A stretch of 64,000 bases of DNA from the NCBI RefSeq assembly GCF_000233455.1, contig NZ_JH376424.1:295019-359018 (forward strand). Reading direction: 5' to 3'. Both the position numbers and the translations under genes were made by a program. This document shows positions 26,901 through 34,411 of this stretch, one piece after another. Each line of letters starts with the position of its first letter. Position 1 is the first letter of the stretch. This DNA comes from [Clostridium] citroniae WAL-17108 (GTDB lineage Bacteria > Bacillota > Clostridia > Lachnospirales > Lachnospiraceae). The notes below the pieces were generated by a model. The model was not told the DNA's origin and searched no databases. It was given only the letters and a program-made list of their open reading frames with translations.

Positions 26901-27514
26901 AAAGGCCCCACCTGTTTTTCCAGTTCCGACAGGATATCGCTGACACGCACCAGATTTGCCTGTTCATCCTCCAGCTTTTTCTGGGCAATGGCTTTTCTCC
27001 GTTTGAATTTAACGATTCCGGCCGCCTCGTCAAATAGTTCGCGCCGTTCTTCCGGCTTTCCGCTTAATATCTTATCGATCTGACCCTGCCCGATAATGGA
27101 GTATCCCTCCTTACCGATACCGGTGTCGTAGAACAGTTCATTGATATCCTTCAGCCTGCAGGAGCTTCCGTTGATCATGTACTCGCTCTCGCCGGAGCGG
27201 TACAGACGGCGGGACACAGTGACCTCATCATAGTCAATGGTCAGCTGATGGTCGCTGTTGTCCAGTGTAATGGCAACATAGGCAAAGCCCTGGGGCTTTC
27301 TCATCTCGGTGCCGGCAAAGATCACATCCTGCATGCTGGCGCCTCTGAGCTGTTTGATTCTCTGCTCTCCCAGGACCCAGCGCACGGCATCGGCCACATT
27401 GCTTTTGCCGCTGCCGTTTGGTCCTACGATTCCGGTAATGCCGTTGTGGAATTCAAACAGTAATTTGTTGGCAAAGGATTTAAAACCCTGAATTTCAATA
27501 CTCTTTAGATACAT
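23954..27514 (-). CDS. smc: Chromosome segregation protein SMC
   Basis: 1186 residues, full length. The Walker A motif GPNGSGKSNVADAVRWVLG is at about residue 32, two long coiled coils flank a hinge at about 505-665 (IHGVVADIISTEQKYETAI), and the C-terminal head has the ABC signature LSGGEKALTAISLLFA and Walker B PSPFCLLDEIEAALD. It condenses and segregates chromosomes with ScpA and ScpB. Starts ATG (27514) with the canonical MYLKSIEIQGFKSFA. Part of the rnc-smc-ftsY run. Confidence 0.98.
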   Translation of the reverse strand: MYLKSIEIQGFKSFANKLLFEFHNGITGIVGPNGSGKSNVADAVRWVLGEQRIKQLRGASMQDVIFAGTEMRKPQGFAYVAITLDNSDHQLTIDYDEVTVSRRLYRSGESEYMINGSSCRLKDINELFYDTGIGKEGYSIIGQGQIDKILSGKPEERRELFDEAAGIVKFKRRKAIAQKKLEDEQANLVRVSDILSELEKQVGPLERQSRAAREYLQLKDELKICDANLFLMDTEAIGRQLQEVEKNCSLLSGDMDDTRKESERLKTEYEKLEQDLTGLETQITADRETLNRETVSRGSLEGQINVLNEQIHTEEMNEEHLSSRRTVITGELEVKKGQLSSYEEEYSLMDAQVSDARERQNMAQGQLDRQDELIRTLDDSIEAAKAAVIQSLNEKASLTARQQRYETMLEQVNLRRSEVTQKLLKYKSDESVQDELIHKEQTALDQVRELMENKQFLAQETEDAMTEAEGEVRRLTRNQNDTQQEYHMAYTKLESLKNLAERYDGYGNSIRRVMEVRDRVHGIHGVVADIISTEQKYETAIETALGGSIQNIVTDSEATAKQLIEYLKKNKYGRATFLPLTSINGNQHFPQPAALKEKGVLGLANTLVQAAKQYEGLAGYLLGRVVVVDTIDNAIALARKYRYSLRIVTLEGELLSAGGSMTGGAFKNSSNLLGRRREIEELEEACGKALVQIEKIQNELALKESLAQEKKAELEQLKAEIQSLAIKENTIRMNISQLEDKKAEIADSSSDLVREHGQLEEQVKEINQSRTALEEDTKGLESKNTQANQEIEEKTTLLENARKEREVAAAALSAVQMETANLVQKQDFIKENTNRVAGEIRKLEEEFKSLEAGTGNAQQVILGKQQEIERLKALIADGDTRMRELEAIIAERAARRETMTKGQKAFFARREELTGRLADLDKDMFRIQAQQEKLEEKLEHSTSYMWTEYEMTYSTALELKKEEYQSSSEVKKRIDELKSRIRGLGNINVNAIEDYKEVSERYEFLKTQYDDLTQAQAELEKIIEELDTGMRRQFEEKFSQIRAEFDKVFKELFGGGRGTLELMEDEDILEAGIQIIAQPPGKKLQNMMQLSGGEKALTAISLLFAIQNLKPSPFCLLDEIEAALDDSNVDRFAGYLHKLIKNTQFIVITHRRGTMVAADRLYGITMQEKGVSTLVSVNLIEDDLDK

Positions 27515-27562
27515 GCTTCACCTGCTTATTTTCTGTGTCGGCGGGTTTCAGGCATCCCCTTG

Positions 27563-28255
27563 TTATACGTCTTCCGCCTTCAGCTTCAGGATGCCGTTGT
27601 ATGCTGCCACCTGTTCCGCGGCCTTTTTGGTGCGTCCCACGCCGCGCCCGATCTCCTCGCTTCCGATTTTGGCGCAGACTTCAAAGGACTTGTTGTGGTC
27701 CGGTCCATCTTCCCTGAGAATTTCGTAGGACAGGGCGGCCGCCTGGCGGCTCTGGACCATTTCCTGTAAGATAGTCTTGCTATCATAAAAGAGCTGCTTG
27801 TGTTCAATATCGTTGAGGATAAAACGATGTATGAACTCTTTTGCATTAGCAAAACCACCGTCCAGATAGATTGCGCCTATAAGTGCCTCCATGGCATCGC
27901 TTACCACGGAATTGCGGCAGCGTCCTCCGGTGGCGTCCTCCCCCTTGCCCAAGAGCAGGTAGTCCCCCAGACGGATATCCCCCGCACAGTAAGCCAGGGT
28001 TGGTTCGCAGACAATGCTGGCCCGTATTTTAGTCAGATCACCTTCCGGCAGTGATTCGTATTTGTGGTAAAGAAAATCACTGGTGACGATCTCCAGGACA
28101 GCGTCTCCCAGAAACTCCAGGCGTTCATTGCAGCGATTGTGGTCCAGGCGGTGCTCATTGGCATAAGAACTGTGTGTCAGGGCCTGGGAAAACAGGTTTG
28201 GATTTTTAAACTGGTAAGAAATCCTTTCTTCTAATTCTTTCAAATGGCCGTTCAT
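27563..28255 (-). CDS. rnc: Ribonuclease III
   Basis: 230 residues. Cleaves double-stranded RNA in rRNA maturation and regulation. The RNase III signature NERLEFLGDAVLEIV is near residue 42 with the second acidic site in DAMEALIGAIYLDGG, and a C-terminal double-stranded RNA-binding domain (about 158-228, GRGVGRTKKAAEQVAAYNGI). The start at 28255 (AAGGA 7 bases before) is preferred; a longer frame would run through the acpP terminator hairpin. Confidence 0.96.
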   Translation of the reverse strand: MNGHLKELEERISYQFKNPNLFSQALTHSSYANEHRLDHNRCNERLEFLGDAVLEIVTSDFLYHKYESLPEGDLTKIRASIVCEPTLAYCAGDIRLGDYLLLGKGEDATGGRCRNSVVSDAMEALIGAIYLDGGFANAKEFIHRFILNDIEHKQLFYDSKTILQEMVQSRQAAALSYEILREDGPDHNKSFEVCAKIGSEEIGRGVGRTKKAAEQVAAYNGILKLKAEDV

Positions 28256-28295
28256 ATATATCCTTCTTTCTATTAGTGACCTGCCTAAAACGCAC

Positions 28296-28320
28296 AAAAA
28301 GGGCTGTGCTCACAGCCCCT
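28296..28320 (-). terminator. Terminator between acpP and rnc
   Basis: Minus-strand GGGCTGTG-AG-CACAGCCC stem followed by TTTTTG, immediately after acpP. It probably ends most acpP transcripts, allowing acpP to be made in excess over rnc-smc-ftsY, with read-through for the rest. Confidence 0.85.
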
Positions 28321-28329
28321 GTGCCATCA

Positions 28330-28560
28330 TTAATTTAATGCGTTCTTAATCTGCTCTACTGCGTCTCCCACAGTCACAATCTGTTCTGCAGCTTCATTTG
28401 GAATCTCAATATCAAACTCCTCTTCAATTCCCATAATGATCTGGAAAATGTCCAGCGAGTCTGCACCCAGGTCATCTACGAACGTAGCTGCCATTGTCAC
28501 TTCCTCCGGTTCAATGTTCAACACTTCTGCGATAATTCCCTGTAATTTCTCAAATTCCAT
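28330..28560 (-). CDS. acpP: Acyl carrier protein
   Basis: 76 residues, acidic four-helix carrier of fatty-acid synthesis. The phosphopantetheine attachment Ser is in [14 protein letters not shown] near residue 36. It sits between plsX and rnc, a classic Firmicutes arrangement. Ribosome site GGAGCT before the ATG. Confidence 0.97.
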   Translation of the reverse strand: MEFEKLQGIIAEVLNIEPEEVTMAATFVDDLGADSLDIFQIIMGIEEEFDIEIPNEAAEQIVTVGDAVEQIKNALN

Positions 28561-28610
28561 CTCTTAGCTCCTCTTTCTTACAATCTTGTTTTTACGTTCG
28601 TCCTTCGGAC

Positions 28611-29618
28611 TTATTCTGTGCCTTTTGCTCCTAAGGATTCCCGGATCTTTTCATTGATCTCCTGCTCCTTGAACGTGACACATTGAATAATGGAATTACG
28701 CACTTCCGTGCGCTTGGAGTTGCCATGGGTCTTAACCACCAGGCCATTCAGGCCAAGAAGCGGTGCCCCTCCGTATTGGCTGCCGTCAAAGGCCTTCAGT
28801 GTCTGCTTCAGCGCCGGTTTCACAAGTAGTGCTCCTATCTTGCTTCTTAAGGTGGACATCATCCCTCCCTTAACCATGCTGATCAGAGTGGCCCCGACAC
28901 CCTCATAAAGCTTTAAAATGACATTGCCTACAAATGCTTCGCAGACAATGACATCCGCTGCGCCATGGGGAATTTCCCTGGCTTCAATGCTTCCGATGAA
29001 ATTGATTCCCTCACATTCCTTTAACAATGGAAATGTTTCCTTCACCAGCGCATTGCCCTTTTCTTCCTCCGCACCGATATTGACGATTGCGACTCTTGGA
29101 TTCCGGATCCCCATCACATGCTCCATATAGATGGAGCCCATCTGGGCAAACTGCACCAGATGAGATGCGCGGGCATCCACGTTAGCTCCGCAGTCGATCA
29201 AAAGTGATACGCCTTTTTCTGTTGGAATAAGCGGCGCTAAAGGCGGTCGTTCCACGCCCTTGATACGCCCCACGATTACCTGTCCACCCACCAGGATGGC
29301 CCCTGAACTTCCTGCAGAAACAAAGGCATCAGCCTCCCCCTTTTTCACAAGGTTCATACCTACCACTATAGAAGAGTCCTTCTTCTTTCTAATAGCGTTA
29401 ACCGGCGGCTCCTCGGTCGCGATCACCTCTGTGGCGTTCACCACCTGGATCTGGTCCTTGTTGTAGGTGTATCTGCCTAATTCCGAAGCAACTGTCTGCT
29501 CCTGGCCAACAAGCAATACCCGGATCCCCGGCTTCGCATTCACAGCTTCCACTGCTCCTGCCACCATCTCGCCCGGCGCAAAGTCTCCGCCCATGGCATC
29601 TACCGCTACTTTAATCAT
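28611..29618 (-). CDS. plsX: Phosphate acyltransferase PlsX
   Basis: 335 residues, peripheral membrane enzyme turning acyl-ACP and phosphate into acyl-phosphate for phosphatidate synthesis. It starts IKVAVDAMGGDFAPGEMVAGA as is typical and carries the conserved DCGANVDARASHL and VCEAFVGNVILKLYEG blocks. AGGAG precedes the ATG; a promoter is visible 35-63 bp upstream. No rpmF is in front of it. Confidence 0.96.
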   Translation of the reverse strand: MIKVAVDAMGGDFAPGEMVAGAVEAVNAKPGIRVLLVGQEQTVASELGRYTYNKDQIQVVNATEVIATEEPPVNAIRKKKDSSIVVGMNLVKKGEADAFVSAGSSGAILVGGQVIVGRIKGVERPPLAPLIPTEKGVSLLIDCGANVDARASHLVQFAQMGSIYMEHVMGIRNPRVAIVNIGAEEEKGNALVKETFPLLKECEGINFIGSIEAREIPHGAADVIVCEAFVGNVILKLYEGVGATLISMVKGGMMSTLRSKIGALLVKPALKQTLKAFDGSQYGGAPLLGLNGLVVKTHGNSKRTEVRNSIIQCVTFKEQEINEKIRESLGAKGTE

Positions 29619-29652
29619 ACTGACTCTCCTTTCGGTCCTGCATACAACTTAT

Positions 29653-29681
29653 AATATACTAGATATCATTCTATAAATCAA
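29653..29681 (-). promoter_or_regulatory. Predicted promoter of plsX-acpP
   Basis: TTGATT (29676-29681), 17 bases, TATATT (29653-29658) on the minus strand, ending 34 bases before the plsX ATG. No convincing FapR-type operator was recognised. Confidence 0.55.
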
Positions 29682-29796
29682 TATGTTTTTTATCCTGTTT
29701 TTTGAAATGCGGGGGGAGTAAAAATATGGTTCCCCTCCCGTACCAAAACCATGCGGATCCGGCTCTTTCAGAAGGAGCCAAGACAGGGAACAGGCA

Positions 29797-30120
29797 TCAG
29801 TTCCTCCATGTTGTCACCTCCTTAAGAGGTCTCCTGGGCCTGGGAGCCGGGGTCTCGTCCCCATACCCGATGGAAAGCGCGGCAGCCAGTTCCCCCTCTG
29901 CATTCATCCATTCCTTTAGTTCCCTGTACGCAAAAAAGATATCGCAGATCCACAGGCTTCCCAGGCCCAGTTTTGCTGCCTCCAGCGTCATGTTTTCAAT
30001 GGCGGCTCCGATAGACTGGTAGTTGCAGATCTCATAGATCCGTTCCTCCGGGGTCAGTGGTGCGGACAGGCCAAGTCCCAGGGTGTTGACAATCAGTATG
30101 GTGGCAGGCGCCTGTTCCAT
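29797..30120 (-). pseudogene. Nitroreductase remnant (C-terminal half only)
   Basis: 107 codons matching the second half of an NADH:FMN nitroreductase: SIGAAIENMTLEAAKLGLGSLW followed by ICDIF and LAAALSIGYGDETP with the usual C-terminal PRP segment. The N-terminal half (the FMN-binding RRSxRxY region) is missing: an in-frame stop lies four codons before the ATG and no fragment is found upstream. Family members are about 170-200 residues, so this is probably a non-functional remnant next to the Crp/Fnr gene. Confidence 0.7.
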
Positions 30121-30240
30121 TATAAACCACCGTTACCTGTTCGGCAATCCAAAGGTTATTAAGGTTACTATTGCAATCCCTTCCCCTTATATTATAGAAT
30201 AAAGCCAGGAGGACGGCCTTTAAGAAGACCGGATAGAGGA

Positions 30241-30912
30241 ATGGAAACAAGCGCGATTCAGGACTTATGCAAAACCGGACTTTTTGCCGGGATATCCCAC
30301 CGGGACGCTGAGCATCTGCTGTCCTGCCTGGATACACAGGTGTGGAAATATACCGCGGCAGCTACCGTGATCGAGGAGGGCAGCTGTGTGAGGCGCTTTG
30401 GTGTGCTTCTCAACGGGCAGGGACGTTCCTACCGGACAGATCCCTCAGGCCGCACCATAACCATTACCCTGCTCCGTGAGGGCAGCGAAATAGGCGTGCT
30501 TCTGGCCGCCAGCCGGGAGTGCAAAAGCCCGGTTTCAGTGGAGGTATCGGAGGGTTCCTCCATTCTTTTCATATCCTACACCAGCCTGACTGGCAGCTGC
30601 TGCAAAAACTGTCCCTGCCACAAACAGCTGCTGCAGAATTTTATGGGCATAGTGGCGCAAAAAGGGCTGGTGCTCCATGAACGGATCGACTGTCTGCTCA
30701 AACCCACGGCCAGGGAAAAGATCCTCACCTATCTCAACTGTATATCCAGGGAAAAGGAAAGCAGCTCCTTTACTATTCCAATGGATCGCAGCGCCATGGC
30801 TGAATACCTGAACATTGACCGCAGCGCTCTGTCCAGGGAACTGTCCAGGATGAAGGCGGATGGCATCCTGGATTATTACAAAAACCAGTTCCGGCTCATG
30901 AAATCTCAATAA
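30241..30912 (+). CDS. Crp/Fnr-family transcriptional regulator
   Basis: 223 residues: cyclic-nucleotide-binding-like beta-barrel (about 10-115), dimer helix, and a C-terminal winged helix (MAEYLNIDRSALSRELSRMKADG). Before the dimer helix is a cysteine cluster SCCKNCPCHKQLLQN (about 119-133), seen in some clostridial members and compatible with redox or metal sensing; the cAMP-contact residues of CRP are not evident. Its end overlaps the convergent ABC-F gene by 17 bp. The truncated nitroreductase diverging from it may once have been its target (inference). Confidence 0.85.
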   Translation: METSAIQDLCKTGLFAGISHRDAEHLLSCLDTQVWKYTAAATVIEEGSCVRRFGVLLNGQGRSYRTDPSGRTITITLLREGSEIGVLLAASRECKSPVSVEVSEGSSILFISYTSLTGSCCKNCPCHKQLLQNFMGIVAQKGLVLHERIDCLLKPTAREKILTYLNCISREKESSSFTIPMDRSAMAEYLNIDRSALSRELSRMKADGILDYYKNQFRLMKSQ

Positions 30913-32422
30913 CCCGCTGGGCCCAGCCGCGGTAAAAGGATTCCTCATGGGAAACAAGGAGGACGGTTCCCGGAAATTGGGACAGGGATTTTTTCAGGGC
31001 ATCCTTGGCCTGGATATCCAGATGGTTGGTGGGCTCATCCATGATCATCAGATTACAGGGTATAAGTGTCAGGATACACAGCTTCACCTTTGTCTGCTCC
31101 CCTCCGCTTAAGGTGCCGATGGGCTGCAATGCCTGTTTAGCGGAAATGCCGCAGTAAGCAAGATGTTGTCTTACCTCCCTCACTGTCATATCCGGAAAAA
31201 GATCCGATATGACCTGAATGGGCGTCATGGTCTGGTCCGTCCAGACAAGCTCCTGTTCAAAGTAGGCCGCAGTTACCTGGGCAGACAGACGGACCCTTCC
31301 GCCCAGAGCGGGGATCTGCCCCATGATCGTTTTCAGAAGGGTGGATTTCCCAACTCCGTTAAATCCGGTGATGACTGCCTTTTGCCCGCCTTTGACGGAA
31401 AAACTGATATCCTCTAATACCGGCTCCTGATACCCCACGGTGAGATGTCCCACGGTGAGATGCTCCGTGTCTGTAAACGGAAGGCAGACAAAAGGAAAGG
31501 CGGGCTTGATCTCCCTGTTTTCCAACGCGTCCATGCGTTCTAAGCGGTCCAGCTGCTTTTGCCTCCCCCTGGCCATCCTTGCATTCCGCCCCGCAATATT
31601 CTTCCGGATAAATTCCTCGGTCTTTTTGATCTCCTTTTGCTGGGCTGCATACTGGCGCTGGTAATCATCTCTCAGCCGTGTTTTCTTTTGAACAAACTCA
31701 GAATAGGTGCCATGATATTTGGTTATTGTATCATTGTCAATATCACAGATACGGTTGGACGTCACTTCCAGAAAATGATCGTCATGGGATACCAGCAAAA
31801 AGGCGTTCTCAATTCCGGTCAGATATTCCCCCAGCCATGTAACCTGCTCCTGATCCAGAAAGTTTGTTGGTTCATCTAAAAGAAGTACATCCGGCCGCTC
31901 TAATATGAGCTTGGCCAGGATCACCTTTGCCCTCTGCCCTCCGCTCATATGGCTGACCAGACGGTCTAATCCCATGCCGGTCAGGCCAAGGCCTGACGCA
32001 ACCTGCCTGATCCGGGTCTCCACGGAATAAAAATCACATTGCTCCAGATATTCCTGGTAACGGGCGGCCCGGACCAGCATTCCATCTTCCCCTTTTGCCG
32101 CTCCCTCATAGAGCCGGTTCATTTTTTCTTCCGTCTTATACAGATGTGAAAAGGCGGAACGCAGGAATTCCTTAACGGTCAGGTATTCTTCCAGCTTTGC
32201 ATACTGGTCCAGATATCCCACCGTGATCCCGGGCTGCCGTACAATACGGCCCTGGTCCGGGATCACCTGCTCCGTGCATATTTTTATCAGTGTGCTTTTC
32301 CCGGTTCCGTTCTGACCCACGATCCCTATGTGCTCTCCTTTGTTCAGTGTAAACTCCGCATTCCGGTACAGCACGTGATCGCCGTAGGAATGGGATAACC
32401 CGGTAATAGTTAATAAACTCAT
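30896..32422 (-). CDS. ABC-F family ATP-binding protein (possible ribosome protection factor)
   Basis: 508 residues with two ABC ATPase domains and no membrane segments. Domain 1: GQNGTGKST near residue 37, MSGGQRAK, LLLDEPTNFLD. Linker about 235-300, rich in charged residues (RNARMARGRQKQLDRLERM). Domain 2: GFNGVGKST, LSGGEQTK, MDEPTNHLD. Members bind the ribosomal E site; some displace antibiotics, others are general translation factors, and sequence alone does not separate them. The leader peptide and terminator upstream are typical of antibiotic-inducible members, which favours the resistance type (inference). Confidence 0.88.
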   Translation of the reverse strand: MSLLTITGLSHSYGDHVLYRNAEFTLNKGEHIGIVGQNGTGKSTLIKICTEQVIPDQGRIVRQPGITVGYLDQYAKLEEYLTVKEFLRSAFSHLYKTEEKMNRLYEGAAKGEDGMLVRAARYQEYLEQCDFYSVETRIRQVASGLGLTGMGLDRLVSHMSGGQRAKVILAKLILERPDVLLLDEPTNFLDQEQVTWLGEYLTGIENAFLLVSHDDHFLEVTSNRICDIDNDTITKYHGTYSEFVQKKTRLRDDYQRQYAAQQKEIKKTEEFIRKNIAGRNARMARGRQKQLDRLERMDALENREIKPAFPFVCLPFTDTEHLTVGHLTVGYQEPVLEDISFSVKGGQKAVITGFNGVGKSTLLKTIMGQIPALGGRVRLSAQVTAAYFEQELVWTDQTMTPIQVISDLFPDMTVREVRQHLAYCGISAKQALQPIGTLSGGEQTKVKLCILTLIPCNLMIMDEPTNHLDIQAKDALKKSLSQFPGTVLLVSHEESFYRGWAQRVIEIS

Positions 32423-32451
32423 AATCGTATATCCTCACTTTTTCTGATTTC

Positions 32452-32496
32452 TTTAAACAACAAAAGGCCACGGACAAAACATTGTCCATAGCCTTT
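32452..32496 (-). terminator. Attenuator hairpin upstream of the ABC-F gene
   Basis: A 14-bp minus-strand stem, AAAGGCTATGGACA (32483-32496) against TGTCCGTGGCCTTT (32463-32476) with two mismatched or wobble pairs and a 6-base loop, followed by TGTTGTTT. It lies 40-75 bases before the ABC-F ATG, inside its leader. Confidence 0.7.
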
Positions 32497-32502
32497 GACT
32501 GC

Positions 32503-32583
32503 TTAAAATCCCGGGAAATGTGCATGAACCGAATACGCCCTGTAAAAAACAGGACGGTATGACGTTACGGTTATCCGCTTCAT
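32503..32583 (-). CDS. Probable 26-residue leader peptide of the ABC-F gene
   Basis: An open frame of 26 codons beginning MKRITVTSYRPVFYRAY and ending HFPGF, rich in Tyr, Phe, Val and Arg. Its stop codon is 6 bases before the attenuator stem. The first bases (CCGGGAAATG, overlapping the start codon) can pair with CATTTCCCGG near the end of the frame, so translation would change folding of the leader. The ribosome site is weak. The arrangement matches ribosome-mediated attenuation known for macrolide/lincosamide ABC-F and erm genes. The reading frame and hairpins are seen directly; translation and function are inferred. Confidence 0.5.
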   Translation of the reverse strand: MKRITVTSYRPVFYRAYSVHAHFPGF

Positions 32584-32590
32584 TTCCCGG
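32511..32590. repeat. 10-bp inverted repeat framing the leader peptide
   Basis: CCGGGAAATG at 32511-32520 and CATTTCCCGG at 32581-32590 are perfect inverted copies separated by 60 bases. In the minus-strand transcript they would pair and sequester the leader start codon, competing with other folds of the leader. Confidence 0.7.
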
Positions 32591-32791
32591 TGAAATCTTA
32601 AAGCGTGGTTCTATACGCTATACTCTGCACAATGTTTCACCGGTATGGATTGTACAGAGTTGAGTTTCTTTTTAAACTGGTCCGACAAATAAAAGCTCAT
32701 GATGATTCTCCTTTTACAAATGCAGCCCCATATTATCACACAGCTGCGGGTATGTCAAGCCTCCACTATAACACCAGACTTGAAACTTATG

Positions 32792-32848
32792 TTACAATCA
32801 AAGCAGAAGGTAATACTTATATTACGATCAAATTATGTTACGGTCAAA
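32792..32848 (+). promoter_or_regulatory. Three direct repeats TTACRRTCAAA before the MerR gene
   Basis: Copies at 32792-32802 (TTACAATCAAA), 32822-32832 (TTACGATCAAA) and 32838-32848 (TTACGGTCAAA). The outer two extend to a 20-base similarity ending in the ribosome site. A poor -35 TTACAA (32792) and TATATT (32818-32823) with a 20-base spacer would suit a MerR-controlled promoter. Likely an autoregulatory site; inference. Confidence 0.5.
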
Positions 32849-32863
32849 GCAGGAGGTATCAAA

Positions 32864-33607
32864 TTGGGACGAACATATTCCACATCGGAGATTGCCGGGA
32901 TCATAGGGATCCATCCAAACACCGTGCGTTTGTATGAGGAGCTGCATCTGATCACTCCCCCGAAGCGAAAGGATAACGGCTACAGGGTCTTTACAGAACT
33001 GCAGGTAGACCAGTTTATCAATGCGCGCCTTGCCTTTCAGGTGGAGATCCTTCAAAACGGACTGCGAAGCCTGGCCATTGATGTGATCAGGGCGGCTGCG
33101 GATCAGGATTTCACCCGGGCTATCCGGCTGGTCAACCAGTATATGGCCCGGGTAGAGGCTGAGATGGCTGGGGCCGAGGAAGCGATCAGGATCACAAAGG
33201 TCCTTCTGTCCGGAATGGATGAGGAGGACGGGGATCTGCAGCTTACCAGGAACCAGGCGGCTGATTATCTGGGAATTACCATTGACACGCTGCGCAACTG
33301 GGAAATGAACGGACTGATGAAAATAAAACGCAGACAAAACGGTTACCGCGTTTACCGGGACGCGGATATCAAACGGCTGAAGATCATACGGGCCCTGCGC
33401 TGCGCCAATTATTCCCTGGCGTCCATCTTGAGAATGCTCCAGGCCGTATCTCTTGACCCGGATGCGGATCTACGGACAGCCATCGACACCCCGGATGATG
33501 AGATCATCACGGCTTGTGACAGCCTGCTCTCCTCCCTTTCCCATGCCGGAAAGAATGCCGCCCTTATCCATAAACGGCTGTGCTGCATGAAGGAAAAATA
33601 TTCATAA
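32864..33607 (+). CDS. MerR-family regulator with two tandem HTH domains
   Basis: 247 residues from a TTG start (32864) that has AGGAGG 7 bases upstream; an in-frame ATG 55 codons earlier lies in the repeat region and has no such site. The first MerR winged helix (about 3-60) is TYSTSEIAGIIGIHPNTVRL. A helical spacer follows, then a second MerR domain (about 125-195) containing TRNQAADYLGITIDTLRNWE and NGYRVYRDADIKRLK. There is no separate drug-binding domain. It precedes an ABC ATPase/permease pair on the same strand, which it presumably controls. Confidence 0.85.
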   Translation: MGRTYSTSEIAGIIGIHPNTVRLYEELHLITPPKRKDNGYRVFTELQVDQFINARLAFQVEILQNGLRSLAIDVIRAAADQDFTRAIRLVNQYMARVEAEMAGAEEAIRITKVLLSGMDEEDGDLQLTRNQAADYLGITIDTLRNWEMNGLMKIKRRQNGYRVYRDADIKRLKIIRALRCANYSLASILRMLQAVSLDPDADLRTAIDTPDDEIITACDSLLSSLSHAGKNAALIHKRLCCMKEKYS

Positions 33608-33621
33608 AAAATTAATAACCC

Positions 33622-33667
33622 TCCACTTTCACACCAGTCTTTTGACTGGTGTTATCCTTTAGTGGAA
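33622..33667 (+). promoter_or_regulatory. Palindromic motif between the MerR gene and the ABC pair
   Basis: The sequence has nested dyads: CCACT...AGTGG outside, and ACACCAGTC-TTTT-GACTGGTGT inside. Its left half (CTCCACTTTCACACCAG) is closely similar to CTCCACTATAACACCAG at 32761-32777 upstream of the MerR gene. Such a shared dyad in front of both transcription units is a good MerR operator candidate; it could alternatively act as a weak hairpin, but no T-run follows. Confidence 0.5.
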
Positions 33668-33682
33668 AAGGAGGTAATTATC

Positions 33683-34411
33683 ATGAACGCAGTGATTCAG
33701 GTAAGGGGACTGAGCAAGTCCTATCATGGCCGTCCGGCAATTTGCGGTTTAACCTTTGAGGTGCAACGAGGGGAAGTCTTTGGGCTTCTGGGCGCTAACG
33801 GAGCGGGCAAAAGCACATCCATAGAGTGTATCCTGGGGACCAGGCAGGCGGACAGCGGCACCGCGTCCGTTCTGGGTATGGATCCCATATCCGGGCGCAG
33901 GCAGCTGTTCCAAAAAGCAGGGGTGCAGTTCCAGGAATCCAGCTATCCGGATAAAATACGGGTGGGAGAACTCTGTGAGGAAACCATGTCCCTTTACAGG
34001 GAACCGGAGGATTATAAAAAGCTGCTGCGCCAATTCGGACTGGAGGAAAAATCTCACAGTCCGGTCAGCGACCTGTCCGGCGGACAGAGACAGCGCCTGT
34101 TTATTGTATTAGCTCTGATCCCCGGACCGGAAGTGGTGTTCCTGGACGAGCTGACCACCGGGCTTGATGTAAAGGCCAGAAGGGAGGTATGGAGGTATCT
34201 GGAGCATCTTAAAAAGGAAGGCATGACGATCCTTCTCACCTCCCACTTCATGGATGAGGTAAATGCCCTGTGCGACCGGGTCGCCATATTAAAAAGAGGC
34301 AGGACCGTCTTTTGCGGTACGGTACAGGAGGCTGTGGATGCCAGTCCATATTGTACACTGGAGGAAGCATATCTGTGGTTTACAGAGGAGGAAGAAAATG
34401 AGAACATTTAA
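33683..34411 (+). CDS. ABC transporter ATP-binding protein (multidrug efflux type)
   Basis: 242 residues with GANGAGKSTSIECIL (Walker A, near residue 39), LSGGQRQRLFIVLAL (signature), VVFLDELTTGLD (Walker B; Glu then Leu instead of the usual Pro) and the H-loop in LLTSHFMDE. It resembles DrrA/CcmA-type ATPases that energise export. The ATG at 33683 has AGGAGG 8 bases upstream. It overlaps the permease gene by 14 bp, so the two are translationally coupled. Confidence 0.9.
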   Translation: MNAVIQVRGLSKSYHGRPAICGLTFEVQRGEVFGLLGANGAGKSTSIECILGTRQADSGTASVLGMDPISGRRQLFQKAGVQFQESSYPDKIRVGELCEETMSLYREPEDYKKLLRQFGLEEKSHSPVSDLSGGQRQRLFIVLALIPGPEVVFLDELTTGLDVKARREVWRYLEHLKKEGMTILLTSHFMDEVNALCDRVAILKRGRTVFCGTVQEAVDASPYCTLEEAYLWFTEEEENENI

